From contig NZ_PGGK01000005.1 of assembly GCF_004745425.1 (NCBI RefSeq), forward strand, positions 1 through 64,000: a stretch of DNA of 64,000 nt, given 5' to 3'. Below are positions 43,872-52,667 of this stretch, piece after piece. The notes below the pieces were generated by a model. That model was given only the letters and a program-made list of their open reading frames with translations, searched no databases and was not told the origin of the DNA. Within the stretch, counting starts at the first letter, position 1. Each line of letters opens with the position of its first letter. The position numbers and the translations under genes were made by a program. The stretch comes from Methanolobus halotolerans (lineage in GTDB: Archaea; Halobacteriota; Methanosarcinia; Methanosarcinales; Methanosarcinaceae).

Positions 43872-45128
43872 TTAAGACATCCTGCTCTTATGTGAACTCT
43901 TGGTATTATGTGTCTTTTTAACCCCGTGCTTTTTTTGCGGTCTGCCCTGCGTTCTGGGAGCGGGCTTTGCGGCATCACCTGTGGCGTTCTTTGCTTTCTC
44001 AGAGTGATAGTTATGCTCGGCGACCTCAATTTTCATACGCGTCAATTTCTCGATATCATGCAGGAAGTCCCTTTCATCTGCTGCACAGAAAGAGTATGCT
44101 GTACCATCGGCACCTGCCCGTGCTGTACGACCGATCCTGTGTACATAGCTTTCGCAAACATTGGGCAGATCATAGTTGATAACATGGGATATATCCTCAA
44201 TATCAATGCCACGTGCAGCAATATCTGTTGCCACCAGCACACGTAGATTACCTGTCTTGAAATCCTGTAATACTTTTGTACGGTGATTCTGTGATTTATT
44301 ACCGTGAATTGCACCAGTGGGCACCTTGTTCTTGTTAAGTATCTCAGTGATCTTATTGGCACGGTGTTTTGTACGGGTGAACACGAGAACACATTCCATA
44401 TGCCTGCCTTTCAGTAGTTGAAGAAGGAGATTGTTCTTATTGTCCGAATCTACGAAAAAAACAAACTGTTCTATGCGTTCCACCGTTGTTGCCTGGGGAG
44501 TCACCTCAACATGTGCCGGATTGCTGAGCATTTTCCTTGCAAGTTTAGATACTTCCGGAGACATGGTTGCCGAAAAGAAAAGTGATTGCCGTTTCTTTGG
44601 CAACATGGCAACGACTTTGTAGACGTCATTGATAAAACCCATGTCAAGCATCCTGTCTGCCTCATCAAGGACAAAATACTCCACTCCGGACAGTTTTACA
44701 TGACCCTGGTCAACAAGGTCCAGCAGTCTCCCGGGAGTTGCTACGAGGATATCCACACCTTTTGAGAGAGTTCTTACCTGTGCTCCCTGGCCGACGCCAC
44801 CAAATATAACAGTATGTTTAAAGCGCGTGAATCTGCCATATGCGGCAAAACTATCTCCGATCTGTGCTGCAAGTTCTCTTGTTGGTGCAAGTACGAGTAC
44901 ACGCGGGACTCCCGGTCGTGGTGTCTTGTGCGATGCAGACATATTCTGGAGAATAGGCAATATAAATGCTGCAGTCTTGCCCGTGCCTGTCTGGGCAATA
45001 CCTATCATATCCTTACCTTTCAACAGATGTGGTATAGACCGTTCCTGTATCAGGGTAGGTGTTGTATACCCTTCCTCGGATAATGCCCGCTGGAGGGGAT
45101 ATACTAAATTAAGATTATCAAATGACAT
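43872..45128 (-). CDS. DEAD-box RNA helicase
   Basis: A 418-residue helicase with the Q motif (ALSEEGYTTPTLIQ), AQTGTGKTAAF, APTRELA, TPGRLLD, DEADRMLDMGF, FSATMSP, ATDIAARGIDIE and HRIGRTARAG. The C-terminal tail is basic and Ala/Pro-rich, as in RhlE-type enzymes, and aids RNA binding. GAGG precedes the ATG. A second DEAD-box helicase is at 59735. Cold-adapted methanogens use such enzymes for RNA unfolding. Confidence 0.93.
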   Translation of the reverse strand: MSFDNLNLVYPLQRALSEEGYTTPTLIQERSIPHLLKGKDMIGIAQTGTGKTAAFILPILQNMSASHKTPRPGVPRVLVLAPTRELAAQIGDSFAAYGRFTRFKHTVIFGGVGQGAQVRTLSKGVDILVATPGRLLDLVDQGHVKLSGVEYFVLDEADRMLDMGFINDVYKVVAMLPKKRQSLFFSATMSPEVSKLARKMLSNPAHVEVTPQATTVERIEQFVFFVDSDNKNNLLLQLLKGRHMECVLVFTRTKHRANKITEILNKNKVPTGAIHGNKSQNHRTKVLQDFKTGNLRVLVATDIAARGIDIEDISHVINYDLPNVCESYVHRIGRTARAGADGTAYSFCAADERDFLHDIEKLTRMKIEVAEHNYHSEKAKNATGDAAKPAPRTQGRPQKKHGVKKTHNTKSSHKSRMS

Positions 45129-45236
45129 ATGTACCTCGATTAAATCAAATTAATTAAATACCCGCAATTATCGGTGTTGATCATTGTATATTTCGGGCCT
45201 ATCAGTTCAATGCTTGAAAATTATGAGAAAAAGTTG

Positions 45237-45314
45237 TGGTGCTCCGACCGGGATTCGAACCCGAGTCTTCGGCTCGAAAGGCCGGAATGATTGGCCGGAC
45301 TACACTATCGGAGC
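45237..45314 (-). tRNA. tRNA-Glu (UUC)
   Basis: On the minus strand GCTCCGA pairs with TCGGAGC. The D-arm is TAGTGTAGTCCGGCCAATCA, the anticodon loop CTTTCGA (TTC) and the T-loop GTTCGAATC. CCA is encoded after the discriminator A, unlike the other two tRNAs in the window. Confidence 0.92.
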
Positions 45315-45384
45315 ACATCGATTTCGCTTTAGACAAGCGACTCCAACATGGCAGATATCATTATTAAAGGTTTCGCCCGGATCA

Positions 45385-45735
45385 TCATATTTTAGATGAT
45401 CCTTCCACATCATCCTGAAGATGCATTACCCAATAGGTAAGTTTTTCACAACTTTCGGGCTGGCATGCATCCCTGCATCCTGCGCACGGCGAGAAAACCT
45501 CCCCGGCCATGAGCAACTCAAAAGCAGGTTTTTTCTCTTCTCTGACCTTCAGTAGATAGGTCCTTGCACCATTGGACACCGCCGCTTCACGGGATATCAG
45601 ATCTTCCTCCAGGAGTTTTGAGACTATCCTGGAGCACTTGCGACTATCAATATTAAGCAATTTCCAGAGCTGGTTCTGGTAAACGCCTTCCTCCTGATCA
45701 CGAATAAGATTCAAAGCATTTTCTTCAATACTCAT
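45385..45735 (-). CDS. wHTH regulator with C-terminal four-cysteine motif
   Basis: A 116-residue protein. The N-terminal winged helix (residues 5-65, with YQNQLWKLLNIDSRKCSRIV as recognition helix) is followed by C84-x2-C87-x3-C91-x4-C96 (SPCAGCRDACQPESC). Such a cluster could hold Fe-S or zinc and make the regulator redox- or metal-responsive. It lies 22 bp downstream of the LSm gene, so they share a transcript. Confidence 0.8.
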   Translation of the reverse strand: MSIEENALNLIRDQEEGVYQNQLWKLLNIDSRKCSRIVSKLLEEDLISREAAVSNGARTYLLKVREEKKPAFELLMAGEVFSPCAGCRDACQPESCEKLTYWVMHLQDDVEGSSKI

Positions 45736-45757
45736 ATCTTCCCACTACACGCCGAAG

Positions 45758-45982
45758 TTAATCTTCCAAAGGAATGACAAGTATGATATTATTTCCACGC
45801 AGGACGACAGAACCAAGTGATCTTAACCGCTCACCGTTTGCAATCTCAACGGTATCAAGGAGATGGAGGTTCATGTAGTCGTCTGCACTGTTAAGAGTTC
45901 CTTCAAGCAGGTGAAGGTCGCCTTTCATTTCAACATGGACTTTTGATCCAATCAATTTCTGGACTTTCTTATTAGGGAACAA
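45758..45982 (-). CDS. LSm/Sm-like archaeal RNA-binding protein
   Basis: A 74-residue Sm protein: Sm1 ([20 protein letters not shown], then DDYMNLHL) and Sm2 ([13 protein letters not shown]). These form heptameric rings that bind U-rich RNA. The start is TTG with GAGGAT about seven bases upstream. It is followed by the four-cysteine regulator gene. Confidence 0.93.
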   Translation of the reverse strand: MFPNKKVQKLIGSKVHVEMKGDLHLLEGTLNSADDYMNLHLLDTVEIANGERLRSLGSVVLRGNNIILVIPLED

Positions 45983-46120
45983 AATTAATCCTCACATCAT
46001 TTCTAAATATGGACCTGGAATTCAAAGTATAGGCTCTAACAATTATACAATCTAATATTTATCACTAGCGATTTAACCTTTATCCATTAAACACTTGATC
46101 ATAAAAATATACATGTGATC

Positions 46121-46492
46121 TTAAGTGTAACCCTGGATCTCAGTACTATCCTGCAGTGCAGTATCAGATTCTTTCTTCGGCCTCACCTGTGCCCTTCTGA
46201 TGGGCCCGAACATCGCTTCATAATCCTTGATATGCTGGTTCAGCCATTTAGATAACTCAAGAGCAGCCAAAGGAGACAGAATTACCTCCGTTTCAAGCCT
46301 TCTCTGTATCACCTGTTCCTCTCCCGCTTTAGCAGCAGGCAAAGGCATATCATTATAAAAACCGATTCTGAAATCATAAGGACTATGTCCACCCACGGCA
46401 CCTATGGAGTAGACCTGTTTGAAATCGTTAGGTTTATACAATTCGATCCTGACTTTTCTTTTTGCCTTATTGTCTTCTGCTTGATCACTCAT
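46121..46492 (-). CDS. DUF3467 protein
   Basis: A 123-residue protein matching DUF3467, with QVYSIGAVGGHSPYDFRIGF and the L-S-P-L-A-A-L-E-L helix. The family is found in archaea and bacteria and has no assigned function. It lies between the LSm gene and the large helicase on the same strand. Confidence 0.75.
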   Translation of the reverse strand: MSDQAEDNKAKRKVRIELYKPNDFKQVYSIGAVGGHSPYDFRIGFYNDMPLPAAKAGEEQVIQRRLETEVILSPLAALELSKWLNQHIKDYEAMFGPIRRAQVRPKKESDTALQDSTEIQGYT

Positions 46493-46559
46493 ATTAATGA
46501 TTCCTGTGTAAACTGCTATGCTATAAGAGCAAGCATCCCTTTAAAGTATTGTGATAACT

Positions 46560-49049
46560 CTATCCCTCAATCTGTTTTTTAAGTTTATGGGCTTCAGATG
46601 CTATATCTTTTTTGGAGTAGGCCTTTGCTATCATCTCTACGGCATCCAGGTTTCGCACCACGTTGTCCAGATATCCCAATACATCGCCAGGATAAGCGGT
46701 TATCCCATAAAGACTTTCAAGTTTCCTGACTATTCCTGCGGGATCATATCCTTCTGCACGGATGTGTATTATCTTCTCCGAGAACTTATGCTCCGCACAT
46801 CCGCAGTAAGGAGATCCCTTGCAGTTACAGGTAAGGAAATCCGATGCAAAATCGAATAACTGATCCCGAAGACTGATATCCAGTCTTTCCATATTCTCAC
46901 CCTCGAAGAGTATGTCAAGGGAAGCCCCCTGGAATACCCTGGAGGGCAGATTTATGTTCAAGGCTGCAGAGATCCGCGCAGCGTTTTTGAAGTACACGGC
47001 ATCAAAGAACTCCAGATTGGAAACGGTCATCAAAGGGCTCTGCTCCATTAATACGGCATCACGTATCAAAAATGCCCTGGAAACAGAAAGGAAATGACCC
47101 GCAGCGATCTTGCCGAATCTTGTCAGCGCGATATTGTCACTTTTCTTGTGAAGGAATTTATATCTCTCAAGTTTTTTCAGCAAGACATTCACATTATAAT
47201 CAGCAAGCATGTTGACATGTATCCTTTTGAGGTCACTTACAGAGGATGTCACTGCGGCTGTTGCAAGGATCTCCTCTATCTTCTCCTCTTCCCCATAGTC
47301 CACGCTTGTATGCAACATCTCCCCCTTAAGCAACTTCAGGGCCATCGCATCTTCCGTATCGCCCTGATTACCGGTATACCTCTTGTTAGGTACAGCAAGC
47401 AGCACCACCTCGCCCCTGTCATGGTAATCCGGCCTGCCTGCACGTCCCAGCATCTGAAGGAACTCCTGCATGTTGAGCCATTCAATTCCCATAGCAAGTG
47501 ATTCAAAAATCACCTGTGAAGCCGGAAAATCAACTCCTGCAGCAAGGGCTGCTGTTGTCACGACCACAGGAAGCTTTCCCTTCCCAAAGCCAATCTCCAC
47601 TTTCTTGCGTTCCTCGCTTGTAAGGCCGGCATGGTATGGTGCCGAATACATTGGAAGGGCTTCGGATATGCGGTGGCAGTTACGTCTTGAGTTCGTGAAG
47701 ATGATTGTCTGGCCCTTGTGACCTTTTGATGAGACCTTGCTGAACTCTTCCCTTACCAGCCGGGTCATTATTTTTATTTTGGAATGCTCTGGGCAGAATA
47801 CCAGATGTCTCTCTATAGGTACGGGACGGTATTCATATTCGATGAGCTGTGTACCAAGCTTCTTTGCCATTAGGGCCGGCTTCGCGACGGTTGCAGAAAG
47901 ATAGATGAACTGTGCATCAGGTGCAACATATTTGAGCCTTGCAATTACACCGTCAAGCCGATGACCACGTTCTGCATCTTCTATTGTGTGGACCTCATCC
48001 ACAACAACAGTACCTATGTGACCCAGTGTATCAGCGCCACCGGTCCTGAGAACATAATCGATCCCTTCGTATGTCCCGACGATAATATCAGAATCAAGTG
48101 TCCTTCTTGATCTATCATTTTTTGAAACCTTTATACGGGCACTCCCGACCCTTAAGGATGTATTGATGCCAAGGCCCGAATACCTGCCGGTGAACTGGTC
48201 ATACTTCTGGTTAGCAAGTGCTACAAGAGGTACCAGATAGAGAAGCTTTCCCTTCTTTCTCAGTATGTTCTCGATACCTGCGAGTTCTCCTATGAGTGTC
48301 TTTCCTGTAGCTGTTACAGAAGTCACAAGCTGGTTTTGTCCCCGGAGCAAGCCGCTTTCGACTGAAAGGGATTGTACGGGCAGCAGTGTCTCCGATTTTT
48401 CTATAAGTAGGTCTTTGAATTTCCTGTTTATTGGGAGATCCTTTATTTTGGAACCAGAGATATCCTTACTTGCAGCAATCGAATCGAAACGCGTCAGTTC
48501 ATGATCCAGCTCTTCAGGACTGAGCATAAGCAGGGTTCTATCAAGGTCCTTAGTCTTGAGCAAAATAGATTCCAGTCTTTCGCAGGCTTCTTCACTGTAA
48601 TGCAACTGTGAACTCATGAGAACCCTCGAAAGCTCCTCCTTTGCACATTCCTCACATATCTTTTCCCGGTGGTACCTGAAAGACTTTCTGTTCAGGAAAT
48701 TGAACATATTCCTTAAGAGACAGAACCTGCAGACATTCACCATGTCCGCACTTAACTGGAAGCCCTGCAGCATGTCAATTATAGTGGATATCTGTTTATC
48801 ATCCCCATCCTTTGCAATAAGAATGCGTTGGGCGGTCCTAAGAAGATCTGTGAACTCCGAAGGCGGATGGAACTCACCTTTGCGATCTTTTATAACCTTG
48901 AATTTATGAGGCCGGGGCCCGCTTGAGGTAGTCTGGACTACCAGTTCTCCCACAAATAGCGGCTTTTTCTTCTTATCCTTTATAGGCAGGACAGTTATTT
49001 TTGATCTTTCAGCAATAATTAGTATCCAGAGAGTCATTTGTGTTCTCAC
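46560..49049 (-). CDS. DUF5814-type DEAD/DEAH SF2 helicase
   Basis: An 829-residue protein. An N-terminal DUF5814-like domain has a zinc finger (CRFC and CEEC, about residues 108-137). The SF2 helicase core follows: VTSVTATGKTLIGELA (Walker A), VVDEVHTIED (DEVH box), YLSATVAKP, TNSRRNCHRISE, TTAALAAGVDFPA and MLGRAGRPDYHDRGE. The C-terminus has CNCKGSPYCGC, probably another metal site. It is related to Hel308 but distinct; the substrate is unknown. GTG 49049 or ATG 49034 may be the start. Confidence 0.88.
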   Translation of the reverse strand: MRTQMTLWILIIAERSKITVLPIKDKKKKPLFVGELVVQTTSSGPRPHKFKVIKDRKGEFHPPSEFTDLLRTAQRILIAKDGDDKQISTIIDMLQGFQLSADMVNVCRFCLLRNMFNFLNRKSFRYHREKICEECAKEELSRVLMSSQLHYSEEACERLESILLKTKDLDRTLLMLSPEELDHELTRFDSIAASKDISGSKIKDLPINRKFKDLLIEKSETLLPVQSLSVESGLLRGQNQLVTSVTATGKTLIGELAGIENILRKKGKLLYLVPLVALANQKYDQFTGRYSGLGINTSLRVGSARIKVSKNDRSRRTLDSDIIVGTYEGIDYVLRTGGADTLGHIGTVVVDEVHTIEDAERGHRLDGVIARLKYVAPDAQFIYLSATVAKPALMAKKLGTQLIEYEYRPVPIERHLVFCPEHSKIKIMTRLVREEFSKVSSKGHKGQTIIFTNSRRNCHRISEALPMYSAPYHAGLTSEERKKVEIGFGKGKLPVVVTTAALAAGVDFPASQVIFESLAMGIEWLNMQEFLQMLGRAGRPDYHDRGEVVLLAVPNKRYTGNQGDTEDAMALKLLKGEMLHTSVDYGEEEKIEEILATAAVTSSVSDLKRIHVNMLADYNVNVLLKKLERYKFLHKKSDNIALTRFGKIAAGHFLSVSRAFLIRDAVLMEQSPLMTVSNLEFFDAVYFKNAARISAALNINLPSRVFQGASLDILFEGENMERLDISLRDQLFDFASDFLTCNCKGSPYCGCAEHKFSEKIIHIRAEGYDPAGIVRKLESLYGITAYPGDVLGYLDNVVRNLDAVEMIAKAYSKKDIASEAHKLKKQIEG

Positions 49050-49148
49050 ATTGTACAGTGGCTATAAATAGTATTGGATTTATAAAAGACAAAAGCTAGA
49101 AATATGAACAATAATATATTTGTTTTTACTTAAGGGGCTAGAAATATC

Positions 49149-49964
49149 TTGATTAATAACTCTATTGCAAGTACCATTAATTCAGATGAAGAGTACGAGA
49201 CAGCATCACTTTATGACAGCCTTAAAAAACCGACTTCAAGCGCAATATCCCAGGACGAGATCATCTTGCTTTCTACAGGCATACATGTGCTTGACAGAAA
49301 TCTCGGAGGAGGCTTACCCGCAGGTTCATTGTCTTACTTTTCGGCCGACCCGCAATCTATGTCCGAGGTTTTCCTGTATCAGTTCACCCAGTCACGCAAG
49401 ACATTCTATTTCACTACAGGCCGCAGACCTAAATACGTTCTTAATGACATCATCAATCTGGGTTTTGATCCGGGCAATATAATCTTTGTTGACATCTATA
49501 GTGAATATTACTTCAGCTCCTGCGGAGAAATGGTTGAAAGTGTAGGTAACGAATATATGGATTCCAAGATCATTGAGTTCACTGAGTATAACCTTCGCAA
49601 TATTGCAAATGACTCAAGTGATGAGATAATTAATATTATCATAGATTCATTTTCTTTCTTTATGAACCTTAACGTAAATCCGGGCATTATCCGCCAGCTT
49701 ACAAATGTGATATACGAGGTCACAAAGGAAATACAATGTCTCACTTATCTTTACGGCCAAAAAGGCAATAATCCGGCAAAGATGGATAGTGAAGCCTTTG
49801 CAGCGGTTGATGTCATATTTGACTCTTCCCTTGAAAAGGGACCAGATAAGATGGTAAGTAAACTTGCCATACCGAAGATAAGGGGCATGGTTCCAAACAC
49901 TGATATTATCAAGTTCAAGATCGGAGAAGGTGTGCAAATAGACACCTCACGGGATATAGCCTGA
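49149..49964 (+). CDS. KaiC/RadA-like protein without a P-loop
   Basis: A 271-residue RecA-fold protein of the archaeal KaiC-like group: STGIHVLDRNLGGGLPAGSL starts the domain as usual, but the expected GxxGxGKS is replaced by FSADPQSMSEV, so ATP binding is probably lost. A Walker-B-like strand (INIIIDSFSFFM) remains. It may act as a pseudo-ATPase partner of another KaiC-like protein. Start is TTG 49149. Confidence 0.75.
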   Translation: MINNSIASTINSDEEYETASLYDSLKKPTSSAISQDEIILLSTGIHVLDRNLGGGLPAGSLSYFSADPQSMSEVFLYQFTQSRKTFYFTTGRRPKYVLNDIINLGFDPGNIIFVDIYSEYYFSSCGEMVESVGNEYMDSKIIEFTEYNLRNIANDSSDEIINIIIDSFSFFMNLNVNPGIIRQLTNVIYEVTKEIQCLTYLYGQKGNNPAKMDSEAFAAVDVIFDSSLEKGPDKMVSKLAIPKIRGMVPNTDIIKFKIGEGVQIDTSRDIA

Positions 49965-50006
49965 ACTTTGTTGCAAACCGGAACTCAAATATCCAGTGTT
50001 TCAAAA

Positions 50007-50807
50007 TTAAAGGCAGGCATCGATGGTTGAATCCCTGCAACTGCAATTGCAGTGTGCGGGAATCTCCCCGATAGTCTCGATTATAATATCAAACAACAGT
50101 TCCCTTTTTTCCTGCAGGATATCAACAACCTCAGATGCAGTGATCTTCTTTTCATCCAGTCCGCAGGCGTTATTGGTCACTATGCAGATAGAGGCGTAGC
50201 ACAAGTTTAATTCCTTTGCCAGGATAACTTCAGGCACCCCGGTCATTCCAACGACATCACTGAACTGACTCATCATCCTTATCTCTGCTTTTGTTTCAAA
50301 CCTTGGCCCCTCAGTACAGGCATAGACCCCTTCTGAAAAACCGATCTTCCTTCTTTTCAGGACATTTTCAAGTGTCTGTCTTATCTCCGGGCAATACGGT
50401 TCTGTCATGTCAACATGCACTGTCCTGTCATCATGGAAGGTAGATATCCGGTTCTTTGTAAGATCAAGAAAATCCTCGGCCAGGACAATACTGCCTATGG
50501 GGTGGTTTTTCATTGTACCCACGGAATTCACAGAAATGACTCTCTCAGCTCCGAGCTGCCTGATTGCCAGAACAATGGCCCGGTAATTTATCTTGTGGGG
50601 AGGAACATGTTTTGTATTGTTCGTATGCCTGGGTACTATTAGAACATTTCTGTCACCAGTGTTAAAAAAATGAGCAGCGACACTACCAAAAGGCGTTTCA
50701 AGAAGGTAACTTTCAGAACCCTCCGGCAGAAAAGCGTTTACACCGCCGATTATTGCTACATCCGGAGCAGGTATTTTAGAATTCATGGTTTTAGTTATCT
50801 GCATCAT
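50007..50807 (-). CDS. MTA/MTI phosphorylase (S-methyl-5'-thioinosine type)
   Basis: A 266-residue purine nucleoside phosphorylase-family enzyme: ADVAIIGGVN-like start, PRHTNNTKHVPPHKINYRAI, ACTEGPRFETKAEI, VVGMTGVPEVILAKEL and TNNACGLDEKKIT. It phosphorolyses methylthioadenosine or methylthioinosine; methanogens use the inosine route after deamination. The start overlaps the end of the DUF373 gene by 17 bp; ATG 50786 is an alternative. Confidence 0.88.
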   Translation of the reverse strand: MMQITKTMNSKIPAPDVAIIGGVNAFLPEGSESYLLETPFGSVAAHFFNTGDRNVLIVPRHTNNTKHVPPHKINYRAIVLAIRQLGAERVISVNSVGTMKNHPIGSIVLAEDFLDLTKNRISTFHDDRTVHVDMTEPYCPEIRQTLENVLKRRKIGFSEGVYACTEGPRFETKAEIRMMSQFSDVVGMTGVPEVILAKELNLCYASICIVTNNACGLDEKKITASEVVDILQEKRELLFDIIIETIGEIPAHCNCSCRDSTIDACL

Positions 50808-51915
50808 TAGACCTTACCAACCCTTGTTTCTCTTCTATTTTGATGTTTGTAGATATCTTGATCCCCATGAGGGCTACTATTATGGCAGCAACAATAGAAT
50901 AAACGAAATACTGTACACCTGCTACCGGATCAAGGGAATCGCTACCAATGACCGGATTTATGGATATCAGGTAGGTGCTTGCACCCCAGAAGAGCAGACC
51001 CATGGAAATCGCGAAGAAAGCGGGAATGATATATCTGAAAACAGACCTTCCGCTCTTGCGGCAATCGATGATCTTTCCTAAATTTGCCAATAGGATCGCT
51101 ACTGTATACAGCCATACCGTCGAGTTTATGAAAACCGTTGCCAAAGGCACTATTCCGTAATACCATATACCATCACTTGTATAAAAGCCCCAGACATTTA
51201 TCAGACCTATGATCGTTGCAAGCAGGAATACAATACCTGCTATGGCATAAGTAACAAATGTCATTCTTCCGGAATAGAAGGAATCTTTCATGTGTTCCCA
51301 GAATATCGAGATCGAGTCACCGAAACCACGGTATAGCATGTAAAGACCTACCGCTGCAAGTATTCCGATAATAGCTCCCTGAGGATAGTCGATCAGGAGG
51401 AAGAAAGCATATATCAGCGAGGCCAGGCCCAGCGGTACGAAGAATGTCTGGGATATCTTAGGATCATTGAATGCATGTTTGATGATGTAATAAGTGCTTT
51501 CAAGATTTGCACTCTGCATGACAACTATGCGTTTGACAGAATCGATCTTAATCCTGGATTGGACTATAGGCAGCAGTGTTTCATCCTCTGCACCATCCGA
51601 AATAAAAATTACGGACTCAATATTGAACTTCTTGAGGATCAGGTCCAGCTGATTTGCGATCTTCTGGTCTGAGATAATACCTATGTTCTTGTCACCTGCA
51701 AGAGTAACTATTTCTGCATCAATGCCTTTTGCCAGCAGATCATCAAGTACCCTGATACCACCAAAGATAGTATTCGTATCCGAGTCCTCAGGGTCTGCAG
51801 TACCAAGCTTCACAGCCGCCTCAATATTGGCTTCCCTGCCGATCAGAGGCCCTCTTATATGGGCTTTTTCACCCAGATCGTTATCTCTGTCTACACAAAG
51901 AATTAGTGTTTGCAT
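50791..51915 (-). CDS. DUF373 membrane protein
   Basis: A 374-residue protein of DUF373, nearly universal in euryarchaea. The N-terminal soluble domain (LILCVDRDNDLG, GGIRVLDDL, FISDGAEDET) is followed by five or six membrane segments. Function is unknown. It overlaps the phosphorylase gene, so the two are co-transcribed. Confidence 0.88.
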   Translation of the reverse strand: MQTLILCVDRDNDLGEKAHIRGPLIGREANIEAAVKLGTADPEDSDTNTIFGGIRVLDDLLAKGIDAEIVTLAGDKNIGIISDQKIANQLDLILKKFNIESVIFISDGAEDETLLPIVQSRIKIDSVKRIVVMQSANLESTYYIIKHAFNDPKISQTFFVPLGLASLIYAFFLLIDYPQGAIIGILAAVGLYMLYRGFGDSISIFWEHMKDSFYSGRMTFVTYAIAGIVFLLATIIGLINVWGFYTSDGIWYYGIVPLATVFINSTVWLYTVAILLANLGKIIDCRKSGRSVFRYIIPAFFAISMGLLFWGASTYLISINPVIGSDSLDPVAGVQYFVYSIVAAIIVALMGIKISTNIKIEEKQGLVRSNDADN

Positions 51916-52019
51916 ATAATTCAATTTCCTATTTAGTAGGGAAATATAAATAGATTCTCATAAAATCGTGACTCTGGGAGACTTATAAAAAATACACATA
52001 GATATTAAAAACAATATCT

Positions 52020-52646
52020 TCAGAGTATGTCCCCTATCAGTTTTTTTGCCCACATAAGTTTCTTTTTCTTTACAGGTGTGACATTCTTGTCATTCAAATC
52101 AAAACCCAGCAATGTTATGTCTGAAGCACCGAATTCCTTTGCGAGGAACACACATCTGTCACCATCACTGAACCCTCCGAAATTGTAAACGTTCTTGAGG
52201 GGTACTGACTGGGTACTTCCTACAATATTGTCTAACTGTGAAACATACTCCTCTAATTTATCAATATTGTCCCCATGTGCATGCACAACCATGACTGCTC
52301 CCTGCCTATTGGCCAGGATCTCTTTTTCCATATCCCCGTCAAGATCGGTCACTATGATATCCGGCACTATATGCCTTTCAATAAGACTTGATGTAGCTCC
52401 GTCAGCGGCAATAAGCACATGACCGGTAGTATCCGTGCGGTCAATTCCGGCCCCAAGACCTGGGGCATTGCCACATACAAAGACACTTTTTCCGGCAATC
52501 AGTTTTTCAAGAACGAGCACATCTGAAGTCCTGGCCATATCCAGCATCCGGGAGAGGATACTGGCTGCATGCTCATCCTCTTCCCTGCTAAATCCCATGT
52601 CCTTGAGTATATCCTGGTAAATGGGTTCCCAGTTTTCAAATTCCAT
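52020..52646 (-). CDS. mptE: 6-hydroxymethyl-7,8-dihydropterin pyrophosphokinase
   Basis: A 208-residue DUF115 protein: FVCGNAPGLG, AADGATSSLIE, IIVTDLDGDME, VVHAHGDN and NFGGFSDGDRCVFLA match archaeal MptE. It makes the diphosphate used for tetrahydromethanopterin, the C1 carrier of methanogenesis. It is 21 bp after ileS on the same strand. Confidence 0.92.
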   Translation of the reverse strand: MEFENWEPIYQDILKDMGFSREEDEHAASILSRMLDMARTSDVLVLEKLIAGKSVFVCGNAPGLGAGIDRTDTTGHVLIAADGATSSLIERHIVPDIIVTDLDGDMEKEILANRQGAVMVVHAHGDNIDKLEEYVSQLDNIVGSTQSVPLKNVYNFGGFSDGDRCVFLAKEFGASDITLLGFDLNDKNVTPVKKKKLMWAKKLIGDIL

Positions 52647-52667
52647 ATATTTCTTATATCTCCTGTT

